Origin: Methylobacterium sp. Leaf118
GTDB taxonomy: Bacteria > Pseudomonadota > Alphaproteobacteria > Rhizobiales > Beijerinckiaceae
NCBI RefSeq assembly: GCF_920984675.1
Contig: NZ_CAKLBV010000010.1
Location: forward strand, 40,113-104,112
DNA: 64,000 bases
Direction of reading: 5' to 3'
Made by a program: the position numbers and the translations under genes
The notes under the pieces: generated by a model
Seen by the model: the letters and a program-made list of their open reading frames with translations, nothing else
What the model was told of the DNA's origin: nothing
The model's database searches: none
In this document: piece by piece, positions 43,384 to 52,149 of the stretch
Position numbering within the stretch: the first letter of the stretch is position 1
Layout of the letters: each line of letters opens with the position of its first letter

Positions 43384-44136
43384 ATGCTTGAGATCAAAAA
43401 CCTCGTCGTGCAGATCGAGGACAACCGCATCCTCAATGGACTGAACCTCACCGTGAACGACGGCGAGGTCGCCGCGATCATGGGCCCGAACGGGTCCGGC
43501 AAGTCGACGCTCTCCTACGTCATCGCCGGCAAGGAGGACTACGAGGTCCTCGACGGCGAGATCCTGCTCGACGGGCAGAACGTGCTGGAGATGGCGCCCG
43601 ACGAGCGCGCCGCCGCCGGCATCTTCCTGGCCTTCCAGTATCCGCTGGAGATCCCGGGCGTCGGCACCATGACCTTCCTCAAGGCCTGCCTCAATGCCCA
43701 GCGCAAGGCCCGGGGCGAGGCCGATCTCTCGACCCCCGACTTCATCCGCGCGGTGAACGCGGCCGCGGACAAGCTCGAGATCAACAAGGAGATGCTCAAG
43801 CGCGCCCTCAACGTCGGCTTCTCCGGCGGCGAGAAGAAGCGCATGGAGATCCTCCAGATGGCGCTGCTGCAGCCGAAGTTCTGCGTGCTCGACGAGACCG
43901 ATTCCGGCCTCGACATCGACGCGCTGCGCATCGTCTCCGAGGGCGTCAACGCCCTGCGGGCTGAAGGACGCTCATTCCTCGTCATCACCCACTATCAGCG
44001 GCTCCTCAACCACATCGTGCCCGACACCGTGCACGTCATGTCGAAGGGCCAGATCGTGAAGACCGGCGGCAAGGAACTGGCGCTCGAGCTCGAGGCCTCC
44101 GGCTACGCCGAGTACCGCACGAGCGAGGCTGCGTGA
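43384..44136 (+). CDS. sufC: SufC, ATPase of the SufBC2D complex
   Basis: The 250-residue ABC ATPase powers Fe-S assembly on SufB/SufD. Walker [18 protein letters not shown], signature [14 protein letters not shown] and Walker [12 protein letters not shown] are intact, the last with the SufC-typical SGLDIDALR. The ATG at 43384 lies after the 269-bp sufB-sufC gap. The stop overlaps the sufD start by TGATG. Confidence 0.97.
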   Translation: MLEIKNLVVQIEDNRILNGLNLTVNDGEVAAIMGPNGSGKSTLSYVIAGKEDYEVLDGEILLDGQNVLEMAPDERAAAGIFLAFQYPLEIPGVGTMTFLKACLNAQRKARGEADLSTPDFIRAVNAAADKLEINKEMLKRALNVGFSGGEKKRMEILQMALLQPKFCVLDETDSGLDIDALRIVSEGVNALRAEGRSFLVITHYQRLLNHIVPDTVHVMSKGQIVKTGGKELALELEASGYAEYRTSEAA

Positions 44137-45458
44137 TGGCCGACGTCACCAATCTCCGCTCCCCCGCCGAGGCCAGCCTCTCCAAGCTCTTCGAGACCGC
44201 GCGGAAGGGCTTTGCCAGCGAGCAGGCCATCAGCCGCGAGGAGGCGTTCCGCTTCTTCGAGGCGACCGGTCTGCCGAGCCGCCGGGTCGAGGCGTTCAAG
44301 TACACGGATCTCCGCGCCGCCATCACCGAGGCCGCCCCGCCCGCCGAGGCGCCGAGCGCGGACGCGGCCCGGACCGCCGTCGCCGGGGCCAAGGGCTTTT
44401 CCGAGATCGAGGCCGTCCGCCTCACCTTCGTGAACGGCCACCTCGTCGCGTCCCTGTCGGACCTCGACCGGGTCCCCGAAGGCGTGACCGTCACGCCGCT
44501 CAACGAGGCGCTGGCGCAGGGCGACCCGCGCCTGTCGCTTCTCGCCCCCGTCGAGCAGGTGCGGGAGAACCCGATCTACCAGCTCAACACCGCCTTCCTG
44601 GCGGACGGCGCGCTGATCTCGGTCGCTCCCGGCGCCAAGCCGCAGACGCCGATCCACCTGCGCTTCGTCGGCACCGGCGCGGCGGCCTTCTCGACCGCGA
44701 CCCGCGTTCTGGTCGATGTCGCCGCCGACGCGGAGTTCTTCCTGCTGGAGAGCCACGAGGGACCGTCCGGGCTGACCTACCAGCCCAACGATGCCCTCGA
44801 CGTGCGCATCGGCGCCGAGGCCGCCTTCCGTCACACCCGGCTGAATCGGGAGGGCGATGGGGCCGTCGCCCTGTCGACGCTGTCCGTGCGCCTCGACGCG
44901 CGGGCCCAGCTCGAGACCGTCAATCTCGTCACCGGTGCCAAGCTCTCGCGCCACCAGATCTACCTGCATGTCGCGGGCGAGGACGCCCACGCGGTCGTCA
45001 ACGGTGCGACGCTGCTGGGCCACGGCCAGCTCGCGGACTCGACGCTCCTCGCCGATCACGCGGCGACGGGCGGTGTCGGCCGCGAGATGTTCAAGACGGT
45101 GATCGACGGCGATTCCACCGGCGTGTTCCAGGGCAAGATCATCGTCCGCCAGGTCGCGCAGCAGACCGACGGCAAGATGAAGTCCGACTGCCTGCTTCTG
45201 ACCGACGACGGCCAGATGATGAACAAGCCGGAGCTGGAGATCTTCGCCGACGACGTCGCCTGCGGCCACGGCGCCACCTGCGGCGCGCCGGACGACGACC
45301 TGCTGTTCTACCTCATGGCCCGCGGCCTGCCGCGCGCCATCGCCGAGAGCCTGCTGGTGCAGGCCTTCGTCGGCGAGGCGGTGGAGACGGTCACGCACGA
45401 GGGCGCGCGGGACGCGCTCATCGGCGGGATCGAGGCATGGCTGGCGTCGCGGAGCTAA
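44136..45458 (+). CDS. sufD: SufD, SufB-paralog subunit of the SufBC2D complex
   Basis: The 440-residue protein pairs with SufB on the SufC dimer. The first ~100 residues are helical and variable. The beta-helix core is visible in HQIYLHVAGEDAHAVVNGAT, STGVFQGKIIVRQVAQQTDG, KPELEIFADDVACGHGATCG and LLFYLMARGLPRAIAESLL. The cluster-site His in DDVACGHGATCG is conserved. ATG 44136 overlaps the sufC stop; a GTG one codon earlier is in frame. Downstream is a repeat-bearing 421-bp gap before sufS. Confidence 0.96.
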   Translation: MADVTNLRSPAEASLSKLFETARKGFASEQAISREEAFRFFEATGLPSRRVEAFKYTDLRAAITEAAPPAEAPSADAARTAVAGAKGFSEIEAVRLTFVNGHLVASLSDLDRVPEGVTVTPLNEALAQGDPRLSLLAPVEQVRENPIYQLNTAFLADGALISVAPGAKPQTPIHLRFVGTGAAAFSTATRVLVDVAADAEFFLLESHEGPSGLTYQPNDALDVRIGAEAAFRHTRLNREGDGAVALSTLSVRLDARAQLETVNLVTGAKLSRHQIYLHVAGEDAHAVVNGATLLGHGQLADSTLLADHAATGGVGREMFKTVIDGDSTGVFQGKIIVRQVAQQTDGKMKSDCLLLTDDGQMMNKPELEIFADDVACGHGATCGAPDDDLLFYLMARGLPRAIAESLLVQAFVGEAVETVTHEGARDALIGGIEAWLASRS

Positions 45459-45470
45459 GGCGCTGCCATC

Positions 45471-45609
45471 ACCCTTCCCCCTCTGCGGGGGAGGGGCCTC
45501 GCGGGATGCGAGGCGGGAGAGGGGAGCGACGGTTCCGGACCATGCGGAGCTGGCCCCTCACCCGACGTCCTTCGGGGGCCTCCCTTTCCCGCGCAGCGGG
45601 AGAGGGCGA
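45471..45609. repeat. Interspersed hairpin-rich repeat element, copy 2
   Basis: This lies just after sufD and begins CCCTTCCCCCTCTGCGGG, with 18 bases identical to the element at 9597-9760 (45481-45498 versus 9601-9618), and ends in an inverted AGCGGGAGAGGGCGAT. It carries internal hairpins. Further palindromic sequence (GCCTCGCTGCGCGAGGC, 45834-45850) lies before sufS. It splits the suf operon between sufD and sufS. Confidence 0.75.
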
Positions 45610-45631
45610 TGCGCACGATGGAGAATTGGCG

Positions 45632-45883
45632 ATGGACGAGCGCCCTGGGCTGAACGACGGCGCACTCCGTCTGCAAAGCGTCGCTCATGAGGCGCGCGAT
45701 GCGTGGCTCACGGACCGGGGCTTCCTCGTCGGGCGCGTCTCGACCGATCCGGTTCCCCGCAATCCCGGTGCGGTGATGGACGCCCTCGGCGCGGCCATCG
45801 AAGACCGGAATGATCCCTCTCCTGCCTCGCTGCGCGAGGCACCCTCCTCACCCGGAGGGGAATTCGCGAGCGCCCTTTCATGA
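45632..45883 (+). CDS. Possible small ORF between sufD and sufS (83 aa)
   Basis: An open frame from ATG 45632 ends in TGA at 45881-45883, overlapping the sufS ATG by four bases, so it could be translationally coupled to sufS. The N-terminal part (MDERPGLNDGALRLQSVAHE) has normal codon bias. The C-terminal part (PSPASLREAPSS...) falls within palindromic repeat DNA. The function is unknown, and it may be only a leader that carries ribosomes into sufS. The ribosome site is weak. Confidence 0.35.
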   Translation: MDERPGLNDGALRLQSVAHEARDAWLTDRGFLVGRVSTDPVPRNPGAVMDALGAAIEDRNDPSPASLREAPSSPGGEFASALS

Positions 45884-47124
45884 ACGCACCCGTCTCCGCC
45901 ACCCGCTACGACCTCGAGGCGATCCGGAAGGAATTCCCGATCCTCTCGGAAAAGGTCTACGGCAAGCCGCTGGTCTATCTCGACAACGCCGCCTCGACGC
46001 AGAAGCCGAAGCGCGTCATCGACGCGATGGTCTCCTGCATGGAGACCGGCTACGCCAACGTGCATCGCGGCCTGCATTACATGGCCAACGCCGCGACCGA
46101 GGGGTTCGAGGGCGCCCGCGAGACCACGCGCCAGTTCCTCAACGCCGCCTCGACCGACGAGATCATCTTCACCCGCAACGCGACGGAAGCCTACAACCTC
46201 GTCGCCGCGTCGATGGGCTGGGCCGGGCTGATCGGGGAGGGGGACGAGATCATCCTCTCGATCATGGAGCACCACTCCAACATCGTGCCCTGGCACTTCC
46301 TGCGCGAGCGGCGCGGCGCCGTCATCAAATGGGCGCCGGTCGACGATGACGGCAATTTCCTCATCGAGGAATACGAGAAGCTGTTCAGCCCGCGCACCAA
46401 GATGGTGGCGATCACCCATATGTCGAACGTGCTCGGCACGGTGACCCCGGCCGAGGCGATCGTGCGCATCGCCCACGCCCACGGCGTGCCGGTGCTGCTC
46501 GACGGGGCGCAGAGTGCCGTGCATCGCCCGGTCGACGTCGCCGCGCTCGATTGCGACTTCTTCGTCTTCACTGGCCACAAGGTCTACGGCCCGACCGGCA
46601 TCGGTGTCCTCTACGGCAAGAAGGCGTGGCTGGACCGGCTGCCGCCCTACCAGGGCGGCGGCGAGATGATCCGCACCGTCACGCAGGATTCGATCACCTA
46701 CAACGACCCGCCCCACCGCTTCGAGGCGGGCACGCCGGCCATCATCGAGGCGGTCGGCCTCGGCGCCGCGCTGGAATTCATGATGGGACTGGGGCGCGAG
46801 GCCATCGCCGCCCACGAGGCGATGCTGACCGCCTATGCCCAGGATCGCCTCGGCGCGATGAAGGCGATCCGCCAGATCGGCAATTCCCGCGACAAGGGCG
46901 GCGTCATCGCCTTCGAGGTGAAGGGCGCCCATGCCCACGACGTCGCCACCATCATCGACCGCCAGGGGGTGGCGGTGCGGGCCGGCACCCACTGCGCCAT
47001 GCCGCTGCTGAACCGCTTCGGCGTGACCTCGACCTGTCGCGCCTCGTTCGGTCTGTATAATACGACCGAGGAGATCGATGTCCTGGCCGAAGCGCTGGCC
47101 AAGGCCGAGAAGCTGTTCGCGTAG
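45880..47124 (+). CDS. sufS: SufS, class II cysteine desulfurase
   Basis: The 414-residue PLP enzyme supplies sulfur to SufB (usually through SufE or SufU, not seen here). Conserved elements are YLDNAASTQKPKRVIDAM, NVHRGLHYMANAAT, MEHHSNIVPW, the PLP Lys in FVFTGHKVYGPTGIGVLYG and the active Cys in VAVRAGTHCAMPLL (short loop, class II). Together with the IscS-like enzyme at the head of the operon, this gives two cysteine desulfurases in one operon. Confidence 0.97.
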   Translation: MNAPVSATRYDLEAIRKEFPILSEKVYGKPLVYLDNAASTQKPKRVIDAMVSCMETGYANVHRGLHYMANAATEGFEGARETTRQFLNAASTDEIIFTRNATEAYNLVAASMGWAGLIGEGDEIILSIMEHHSNIVPWHFLRERRGAVIKWAPVDDDGNFLIEEYEKLFSPRTKMVAITHMSNVLGTVTPAEAIVRIAHAHGVPVLLDGAQSAVHRPVDVAALDCDFFVFTGHKVYGPTGIGVLYGKKAWLDRLPPYQGGGEMIRTVTQDSITYNDPPHRFEAGTPAIIEAVGLGAALEFMMGLGREAIAAHEAMLTAYAQDRLGAMKAIRQIGNSRDKGGVIAFEVKGAHAHDVATIIDRQGVAVRAGTHCAMPLLNRFGVTSTCRASFGLYNTTEEIDVLAEALAKAEKLFA

Positions 47125-47178
47125 ATTTTTCCAAGACAATTTCGGTCGTCGGACGCGGCGGCCGGAAGGAGTGAACCG

Positions 47179-47562
47179 ATGAGCACCGACGCCACCATCA
47201 CCGGGGGCACCAATACCCCCGCCCTCGCGGCGGCTTCCGCGATCCCCGCGGAAGAGATCGACCGCCTGACCGACGACATCGTCGCCGCCCTGAAATCCGT
47301 CTACGATCCCGAGATCCCGGCCGACATCTACGAGCTCGGCCTGATCTATCGCGTCAAGATCGAGGACGACCGGCGCGTGCTGATCGACATGACCCTGACC
47401 GCCCCGGGCTGCCCCGTGGCCGGCGAGATGCCGGGCTGGGTCGAGAACGCGGTCTCGGCGGTGCCGGGTGTGCAGGCCTGCTCGGTCACGATGGTGTTCG
47501 ACCCGCCGTGGGACCAGAGCCGGATGTCCGACGAGGCCCGCGTCGCGCTGGACATGTGGTAG
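47179..47562 (+). CDS. sufT: SufT (DUF59/MIP18-family Fe-S assembly factor)
   Basis: The 127-residue protein matches the DUF59 domain of SufT, which helps mature Fe-S proteins. Motifs are DDIVAALKSVYDPEIPADIY, LGLIYRVKIEDDRRV, LTAPGCPVAGEMPGWVE with the conserved Cys, and the C-terminal MVFDPPWDQSRMS. It follows sufS by 54 bp. Confidence 0.94.
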   Translation: MSTDATITGGTNTPALAAASAIPAEEIDRLTDDIVAALKSVYDPEIPADIYELGLIYRVKIEDDRRVLIDMTLTAPGCPVAGEMPGWVENAVSAVPGVQACSVTMVFDPPWDQSRMSDEARVALDMW

Positions 47563-47566
47563 CGCC

Positions 47567-47686
47567 TCAGCGGACCGGGCGTCCCGGCTCGAAGGCCACG
47601 TCCTCGTAGAGGTCGGCGAGCGCGAGCCGCGCCCCGAGGGCGGGCAGGTCGATCACGGTGGTGGAGGGCGGCGGGATCTCCACCAC
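47567..47686 (-). CDS. Possible remnant or micro-ORF antisense to the sufT-sufA gap (39 aa)
   Basis: A leftward frame with strong codon bias encodes VVEIPPPSTTVIDLPALGAR and continues to GRPVR. It starts at a double GTG without a good ribosome site; just upstream a GGAGG is followed by ATG GCC TGA, that is, an immediate stop. The reading looks like the C-terminus of a longer protein that has lost its 5' part or shifted frame. The function is unknown. Confidence 0.3.
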   Translation of the reverse strand: MVEIPPPSTTVIDLPALGARLALADLYEDVAFEPGRPVR

Positions 47687-47867
47687 GCGGCAAAGAGAAC
47701 GATCAGGCCATCGCAACCTCCGTCACCGATTCAGCATAGCACCGCTGCAATCGACCGGTGCGCCGGGTCTCCCGGTGGACCGGCGTCGGGGGAGTGCTTA
47801 TCTTCCTCTCCGTACAAAACCCCTCACCCGCCCGGGCCTTGAACCCGGTCGCAGGAGAGCGACGACG

Positions 47868-48242
47868 ATGTCTGGTTTCAAGGTAATTTCGCTGACCGAC
47901 CGCGCGGCGGAGCGGCTCAAGGCCATCATGGCCGATGCGGAGCGCCCCATCGCGGGGCTTCGGGTCGGCGTGAAGAACGGCGGCTGCGCCGGCATGTCCT
48001 ACACGATGGAATATGCCGAGGATCGCAAGGCCGGCGAGGACATGATCGAGGACCGGGGCGTGCGGGTGTTCATCGATCCGAAGGCGGTGCTGTTCCTGCT
48101 CGGCACCGAGATGGACTTCCAGACCACGAAGCTGTCCTCCCAGTTCGTGTTCAACAATCCGAACCAGACCTCGGCCTGCGGCTGCGGCGAGTCCGTGGCG
48201 ATCACGCCCGTGAGCCCCGAGCGGCTCGGCGCGCTGGCCTGA
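47868..48242 (+). CDS. sufA: SufA/ErpA-type A-type Fe-S carrier
   Basis: The 124-residue protein is an A-type carrier that receives Fe-S clusters and passes them on. The three ligand cysteines are present: VKNGGCAGMSY and the C-terminal SACGCGES. The start ATG at 47868 follows CAGGAGAG. As the last gene of the suf operon, it is followed by a strong hairpin terminator. Distinction between SufA, IscA and ErpA is by context. Confidence 0.94.
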   Translation: MSGFKVISLTDRAAERLKAIMADAERPIAGLRVGVKNGGCAGMSYTMEYAEDRKAGEDMIEDRGVRVFIDPKAVLFLLGTEMDFQTTKLSSQFVFNNPNQTSACGCGESVAITPVSPERLGALA

Positions 48243-48260
48243 TACGGTTCCAGAGCCCGC

Positions 48261-48290
48261 CCGGGCCCGTGCGCTGACGCACGGGCCCGG
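48261..48290 (+). terminator. Terminator of the suf operon
   Basis: CCGGGCCCGTGCG (48261-48273) pairs perfectly with CGCACGGGCCCGG (48278-48290), a 13-bp stem with a 4-nt loop, starting 18 bases after the sufA stop. No T-run follows, as is common in very GC-rich genomes. Confidence 0.8.
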
Positions 48291-48376
48291 CCGCCCGCGC
48301 GGCTGCGGCCACAAACCGGTCCGATTGTCGGACCAACCCTTCCGCTCCGACGGGGCAGCGAGGCGGAGGGGTACCG

Positions 48377-48604
48377 ATGCGCAGCTACAACGTGTTCCGG
48401 CGCAGGGGCGGCGAGGCCCTGTGCTGTGCGGTGCCGGAGAGTCATGCGGTGCCGCGCTTCGTGGGCGGGCGCCGCTGGACCTTCGGCGGCAAGATCGACG
48501 CGGATTCGGCCGCGCCCCCGGGCTTCGACGACCGCGCCGCCACGACCGCCGTGCGCTTCAACGGCTTCTACCTGTTCCAGTCCCTCGACGAGCGCCAGGG
48601 CTGA
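48377..48604 (+). CDS. Small hypothetical protein (75 aa)
   Basis: The function is not recognised. The sequence MRSYNVFRRRGGEALCC, then FVGGRRWTFGGKIDADSAAP and VRFNGFYLFQSLDERQG, suggests a small beta domain. A good GGAGGGG lies upstream of the ATG at 48377. Probably a real, lineage-restricted gene. Confidence 0.65.
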   Translation: MRSYNVFRRRGGEALCCAVPESHAVPRFVGGRRWTFGGKIDADSAAPPGFDDRAATTAVRFNGFYLFQSLDERQG

Positions 48605-48751
48605 GTCCCGGGCCGGAACTCGGCTCAAGGGAGACGCCGGCCCGCTTCCGCCGACGTCCATCATCCGGGCGGCCCGCTCGACGATTCCGTCGAGCATTCC
48701 TTAACGGCTCCCGGCTAGGGTCGCTGGAATCGTCGGAGCCGGAGGCCGACC

Positions 48752-49147
48752 ATGACCAGCGACCAGCGCCAGGACATCCGCAAGCGAACGTTCCTCAAGG
48801 GTCTGATCCTCTTCAACAAGGGCGCGTCCAGCATGGACTGCCTGATCCGCGACATGTCGGAGACCGGCGCGCGGATCGAGCTGAGCGAGACCAGCACCCT
48901 GCCGGAGGTGTTCGACCTCTATATCCCGCAGAAGGACGAGACCTTCCGCTCGGCGCTGCGCTGGCGACGCGACGGTGCCGTCGGCATCGCCTTCGTGGAT
49001 CAGCGCAAGCCGGCGGCGGAGCCCGAGGTGAAGCAGGACGCCTCGATCGGCGTGCTGCTGCGCCGCATCGCCGAGCTGGAGGCCGAGAACGCGGCCCTGC
49101 GCTCGGTGCTCGCCACCATGGGCGCAGCCAAGGCCAGCGCCGCCTGA
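48752..49147 (+). CDS. PilZ-domain protein with C-terminal coiled coil
   Basis: The 131-residue protein has a PilZ domain: the basic RxxxR-type box in RQDIRKRTFLKG at the start and DMSETGARIEL (the D/NxSxxG box), which together form the usual cyclic-di-GMP pocket. A leucine/glutamate-rich helix (LLRRIAELEAENAALRSVLA, about residues 101-120) at the end is likely a dimerising coiled coil. It probably responds to c-di-GMP. The partner is unknown. Confidence 0.88.
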   Translation: MTSDQRQDIRKRTFLKGLILFNKGASSMDCLIRDMSETGARIELSETSTLPEVFDLYIPQKDETFRSALRWRRDGAVGIAFVDQRKPAAEPEVKQDASIGVLLRRIAELEAENAALRSVLATMGAAKASAA

Positions 49148-49154
49148 TCGCGGC

Positions 49155-49589
49155 TCAGGCCGCGTCGTCCAGCGCCGCCCGGATGCGCGCGGCGTGCTCG
49201 GCCAGAACGGCGTTGTCGGCCATGCCGCCCTCGTGACGCTTCAGCGGCACGCCCTCGTGCCGCGGCACGAGATGGACGTGGAGGTGGAACACCGTCTGCC
49301 CGCCCGCCGGCTCGTTGAACTGGAAGACCGTGAGTCCATCGGCGGCGAAGGCCGTCTTCACCGCGCGCCCGACCCGCTGCACCGTCGCGATCAGGGCGGT
49401 GAGGGTCGACGGCTCGGCATCGAGCAGGCCGCGGCTCGGGGCCTTGGGGATCACCAGGGTATGGCCCTCGCCCTGGGGCATCACGTCCATGAAGGCCAGC
49501 GTGTCCGCGTCCTCGTAGACCGTGTGGGCCGGGATCTCCCCGCGCAGGATCTTTCCGAAGATGTTGTCGGGGTCGTAGGGCGGCGTCAT
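49155..49589 (-). CDS. HIT-family hydrolase
   Basis: The 144-residue protein of the histidine-triad superfamily hydrolyses nucleotide-linked substrates. It begins YDPDNIFGKILRGEIPAHTV, with EGHTLVIPKAPSRG in the middle, and the triad FHLHVHLVPR (H-L-H-V-H) near residue 107. The ATG at 49589 follows GAGGAGGAG; an upstream extension is unlike coding sequence. It converges on the PilZ gene with only 7 bp between stops. Confidence 0.93.
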   Translation of the reverse strand: MTPPYDPDNIFGKILRGEIPAHTVYEDADTLAFMDVMPQGEGHTLVIPKAPSRGLLDAEPSTLTALIATVQRVGRAVKTAFAADGLTVFQFNEPAGGQTVFHLHVHLVPRHEGVPLKRHEGGMADNAVLAEHAARIRAALDDAA

Positions 49590-49873
49590 CGGGCTCCTCC
49601 TCAAGCGCCGTCCGACAACGGCGAGGCCGGTTCGTCGCAGGACCGCGCGGCAGGATCCGGGCGGCAGGGTCGAGATGGGAAGGCGCCGGGCCGGCGCCCC
49701 GCGATGGGCGGCAGGTTGCACGGCCGGCCCGGCCCCGTCCACCGCCCCGGCCCTTCCGAAACGGATCGCCCCCATCATCCCGGCCATCGGGGGTCGAACC
49801 ATGCGGCCCATGAGCGCGTTGAGAGCCCCGTGACGACGGCGACGCTTCCGGTGCGCCGAACGGGAGCGCGGGA

Positions 49874-50881
49874 ATGGCCGAGAGCACGAGTGCGATCTAC
49901 ACGGCGGCGGGGGCCAACCTCGCGATCGCGGCGGCGAAGTTCGTCGGCGCCTTTCTGACCGGCTCGACCGCGATGCTGGCGGAGGGCGCCCATTCGATGG
50001 TCGACACCGCCAACCAGATCCTGCTGCTGGTGGGCCTGAAGCGGGCGCAGAAGCCCGCGGATGCGAAGCATCCGTTCGGCTACGGGCGCGAGGTCTATTT
50101 CTACGCCTTCATCGTCGCGCTGTTCATCTTCCTCGGCGGCGGCATCTTCGCGATCTACGAGGGCGCCCACAAGATCCAGCATCCCGAGCCCGCCGCGGAT
50201 GCGACGGTGCTGGGCTACCAGCTGTCGGGCTTCTGGGTGAACGTCTCGATCCTCGGCTTCGCGATCCTGGCCGAGGGCTATTCCTGCCTCGTGGCGCTCC
50301 GGGCCTTCTGGGCCGAGAAGGGGAACCGGTCGGCGATCACCGCGATCCAGCGCAGCAAGGACCCGGCCCTCTACACGATCCTGGTGGAGGACATCGCGGC
50401 CCTGATCGGCCTGTTCATCGCCATGGCCGGCGTGATCGCGGCGCATGTGCTGGACAAGCCGGTGCTCGACGGCTGGGCCTCGATCGGCATCGGCGTGGTG
50501 CTGATCGGCATGTCGATCTTCCTGATGTTCGAGACCCACGGCCTGCTGATCGGCGAGGCCGCCGATCCGGAGGTGGTGCGCTCGATCGAGGCGGCGGTGC
50601 GCGAGGAGCGGGCGGTGCGCCACGTCAACGAGGTGCTGACCCAGCATCTCGGCCCGTCCGACATCCTGGTGAATCTCAGCCTCGACTTCGCCGACGAGAT
50701 CCCCGCGGGCGAAGTCGAACAGACGGTGGCGCGGCTGGAGCAGCGCATCAAGGCCAAGAGCCGCAACGTCACCCGGGTCTTCATCGAGATCCAGGCGAAG
50801 GGCGCCCATGCCGCCACGCAGGCCGAGCCTGCCCCCGCCGGATCGGACGCGGCCCCGCCCGGCTCGGCCGTGCCGGCCTGA
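49874..50881 (+). CDS. CDF-family divalent metal cation transporter
   Basis: The 335-residue membrane protein exports divalent metals in exchange for protons. The first metal-site helix is TGSTAMLAEGAHSMVDTANQ (His and Asp in HxxxD). The second transport-site helix reads LVEDIAALIGLFIAMAGV, with Glu-Asp in place of the HxxxD of zinc exporters, pointing to a different metal preference. The C-terminal cytoplasmic domain (VLTQHLGPSDILVNLSLDFA) and an Ala/Pro tail complete it. The second site resembles CDF/SLC30A9-like branches. Confidence 0.87.
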   Translation: MAESTSAIYTAAGANLAIAAAKFVGAFLTGSTAMLAEGAHSMVDTANQILLLVGLKRAQKPADAKHPFGYGREVYFYAFIVALFIFLGGGIFAIYEGAHKIQHPEPAADATVLGYQLSGFWVNVSILGFAILAEGYSCLVALRAFWAEKGNRSAITAIQRSKDPALYTILVEDIAALIGLFIAMAGVIAAHVLDKPVLDGWASIGIGVVLIGMSIFLMFETHGLLIGEAADPEVVRSIEAAVREERAVRHVNEVLTQHLGPSDILVNLSLDFADEIPAGEVEQTVARLEQRIKAKSRNVTRVFIEIQAKGAHAATQAEPAPAGSDAAPPGSAVPA

Positions 50882-50884
50882 CCC

Positions 50885-50921
50885 GAGGCTCGCCCTGGAT
50901 TCCGGATCCGGGGCGAGCCTC
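50885..50921. terminator. Hairpin terminator, family member 2
   Basis: GAGGCTCGCCC (50885-50895) pairs perfectly with GGGCGAGCCTC (50911-50921); the loop contains a further GGAT/ATCC pairing. It lies right after the CDF transporter stop. The core ATCCGGGGCGAG is the same as in the 19484-19518 hairpin. Confidence 0.75.
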
Positions 50922-50983
50922 TCGATGTCTGGGTCGCGTCGGCATTTTTTCGAGAGCCGGCACCCCGCTCCCGGGCCGAGGCT

Positions 50984-52066
50984 TTATCCCTCTTCCTGCT
51001 CGCGGGTGAGCAGGGCCGCCTTCCGTGCCACGCCCCAGCGGTAGCCCGACAGCGCCCCGTCGGAGCGCACCACCCGGTGGCAGGGGATCGCCACCGCGAT
51101 CCGGTTGGCGCCGCAGGCCATCGCCACCGCGCGCACGGAGGCCGGCTCGCCGATGGCGCGGGCGATCTCGGCATAGCTCGCGGTCGTGCCGGCCGGGATG
51201 CGGCGCAGGGCTTCCCAGACCCGCTGCTGGAAGGCGGTGCCGCCGATGTCGAGGGGCAGGTCGTGGGCGCGCGCCGGGGCCGCGACGAGGCCGACGACCT
51301 GCGCCACCCGCGCCGCGAAGCCGGGCGCGCCGGGCCCGATCTCGGCGTGGGGAAAGCGGGCCCGGAGATCGGCGCGCATCGTCTCCGCGTCGTCGCCGAG
51401 CTGGATCGCGCAGACGCCCCGCTCCGTCGCCGCCACGAGCACGAGACCCAGGGCGCAGGGCTCGACCGCGACGGCGATGCGCTCGCCGGGCGCACCCTTG
51501 CGATAGGCGGACGGGGCCATGCCGAGGCGCCCGGCGGCGCCCGCATAGAAGCGGCTCGGCGCGCCATAGCCCGCCGCGTAGACGGCGTCCGTCACCGAGG
51601 CGCCCGAAGCGAGGCTGTCGGCGGCGCGCGATGCGCGATGCGCCGCGCCGTAGGCCCGCGGCGTCACGCCGGTCACCGCCTTGAAGGTCCGGTGGAAGTG
51701 GAACGGGCTCAAGCCCGCCGCCCGGGCGAGCGCGTCGAGGCTCGGCAGGGTCTCGGACGCCGCGATGAGCCGGCAGGCATCGGCGATCCGCCCGGCCTGG
51801 CGCTGCGCCGAGGAGGCCGCGTCCGGTCGGCAGCGGCGGCAGGGCCGGAAGCCTGCCGCCTCCGCCGTGGCGCAGGTCGTGTGGAAGGCAAGATTCTTCG
51901 GCAGCGCCGCCCGTGAGGGGCAGCTCGGGCGGCAATACACCCCGGTCGTGCGCACCGAATAGACGAAGCGCCCGTCGAGTGCCGCGTCGCGGGCTTCGAC
52001 CGCCGCGCGCATCCGCGCCTCGGTGAGAGGGCTGTCGGGGGGAAGGATGTCGGTCTCGGCGAGCAT
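50984..52066 (-). CDS. ada: Ada, bifunctional DNA-alkylation repair protein and regulator
   Basis: The 360-residue protein has three parts. First comes the N-terminal zinc/methyl-phosphotriester domain with four Cys (VYCRPSCPSRAALP, FRPCRRCRPD). Next is an AraC-type helix-turn-helix (LARAAGLSPFHFHRTFKAVT). Last is the O6-methylguanine methyltransferase domain with active Cys in VAIPCHRVVRSDGALSGYRW. Repair by irreversible methyl transfer; methylation of the N-terminal Cys would activate transcription of the adaptive response. ATG 52066, preceded by GGAG, is preferred over the upstream in-frame ATG (52120). Confidence 0.95.
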   Translation of the reverse strand: MLAETDILPPDSPLTEARMRAAVEARDAALDGRFVYSVRTTGVYCRPSCPSRAALPKNLAFHTTCATAEAAGFRPCRRCRPDAASSAQRQAGRIADACRLIAASETLPSLDALARAAGLSPFHFHRTFKAVTGVTPRAYGAAHRASRAADSLASGASVTDAVYAAGYGAPSRFYAGAAGRLGMAPSAYRKGAPGERIAVAVEPCALGLVLVAATERGVCAIQLGDDAETMRADLRARFPHAEIGPGAPGFAARVAQVVGLVAAPARAHDLPLDIGGTAFQQRVWEALRRIPAGTTASYAEIARAIGEPASVRAVAMACGANRIAVAIPCHRVVRSDGALSGYRWGVARKAALLTREQEEG

Positions 52067-52149
52067 GGGCGTCTCCGTCACGGTCCGGCCGATCCTGGCC
52101 CGTCCGCCGCGGGCCCGCATCCCGCCCCTTGCTGCCGAAATCCGGGTTC

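Noticed and set aside
45685..47139. Long leftward open frame antisense to sufS
   Set aside because: It mirrors sufS, which has complete catalytic motifs on the plus strand.
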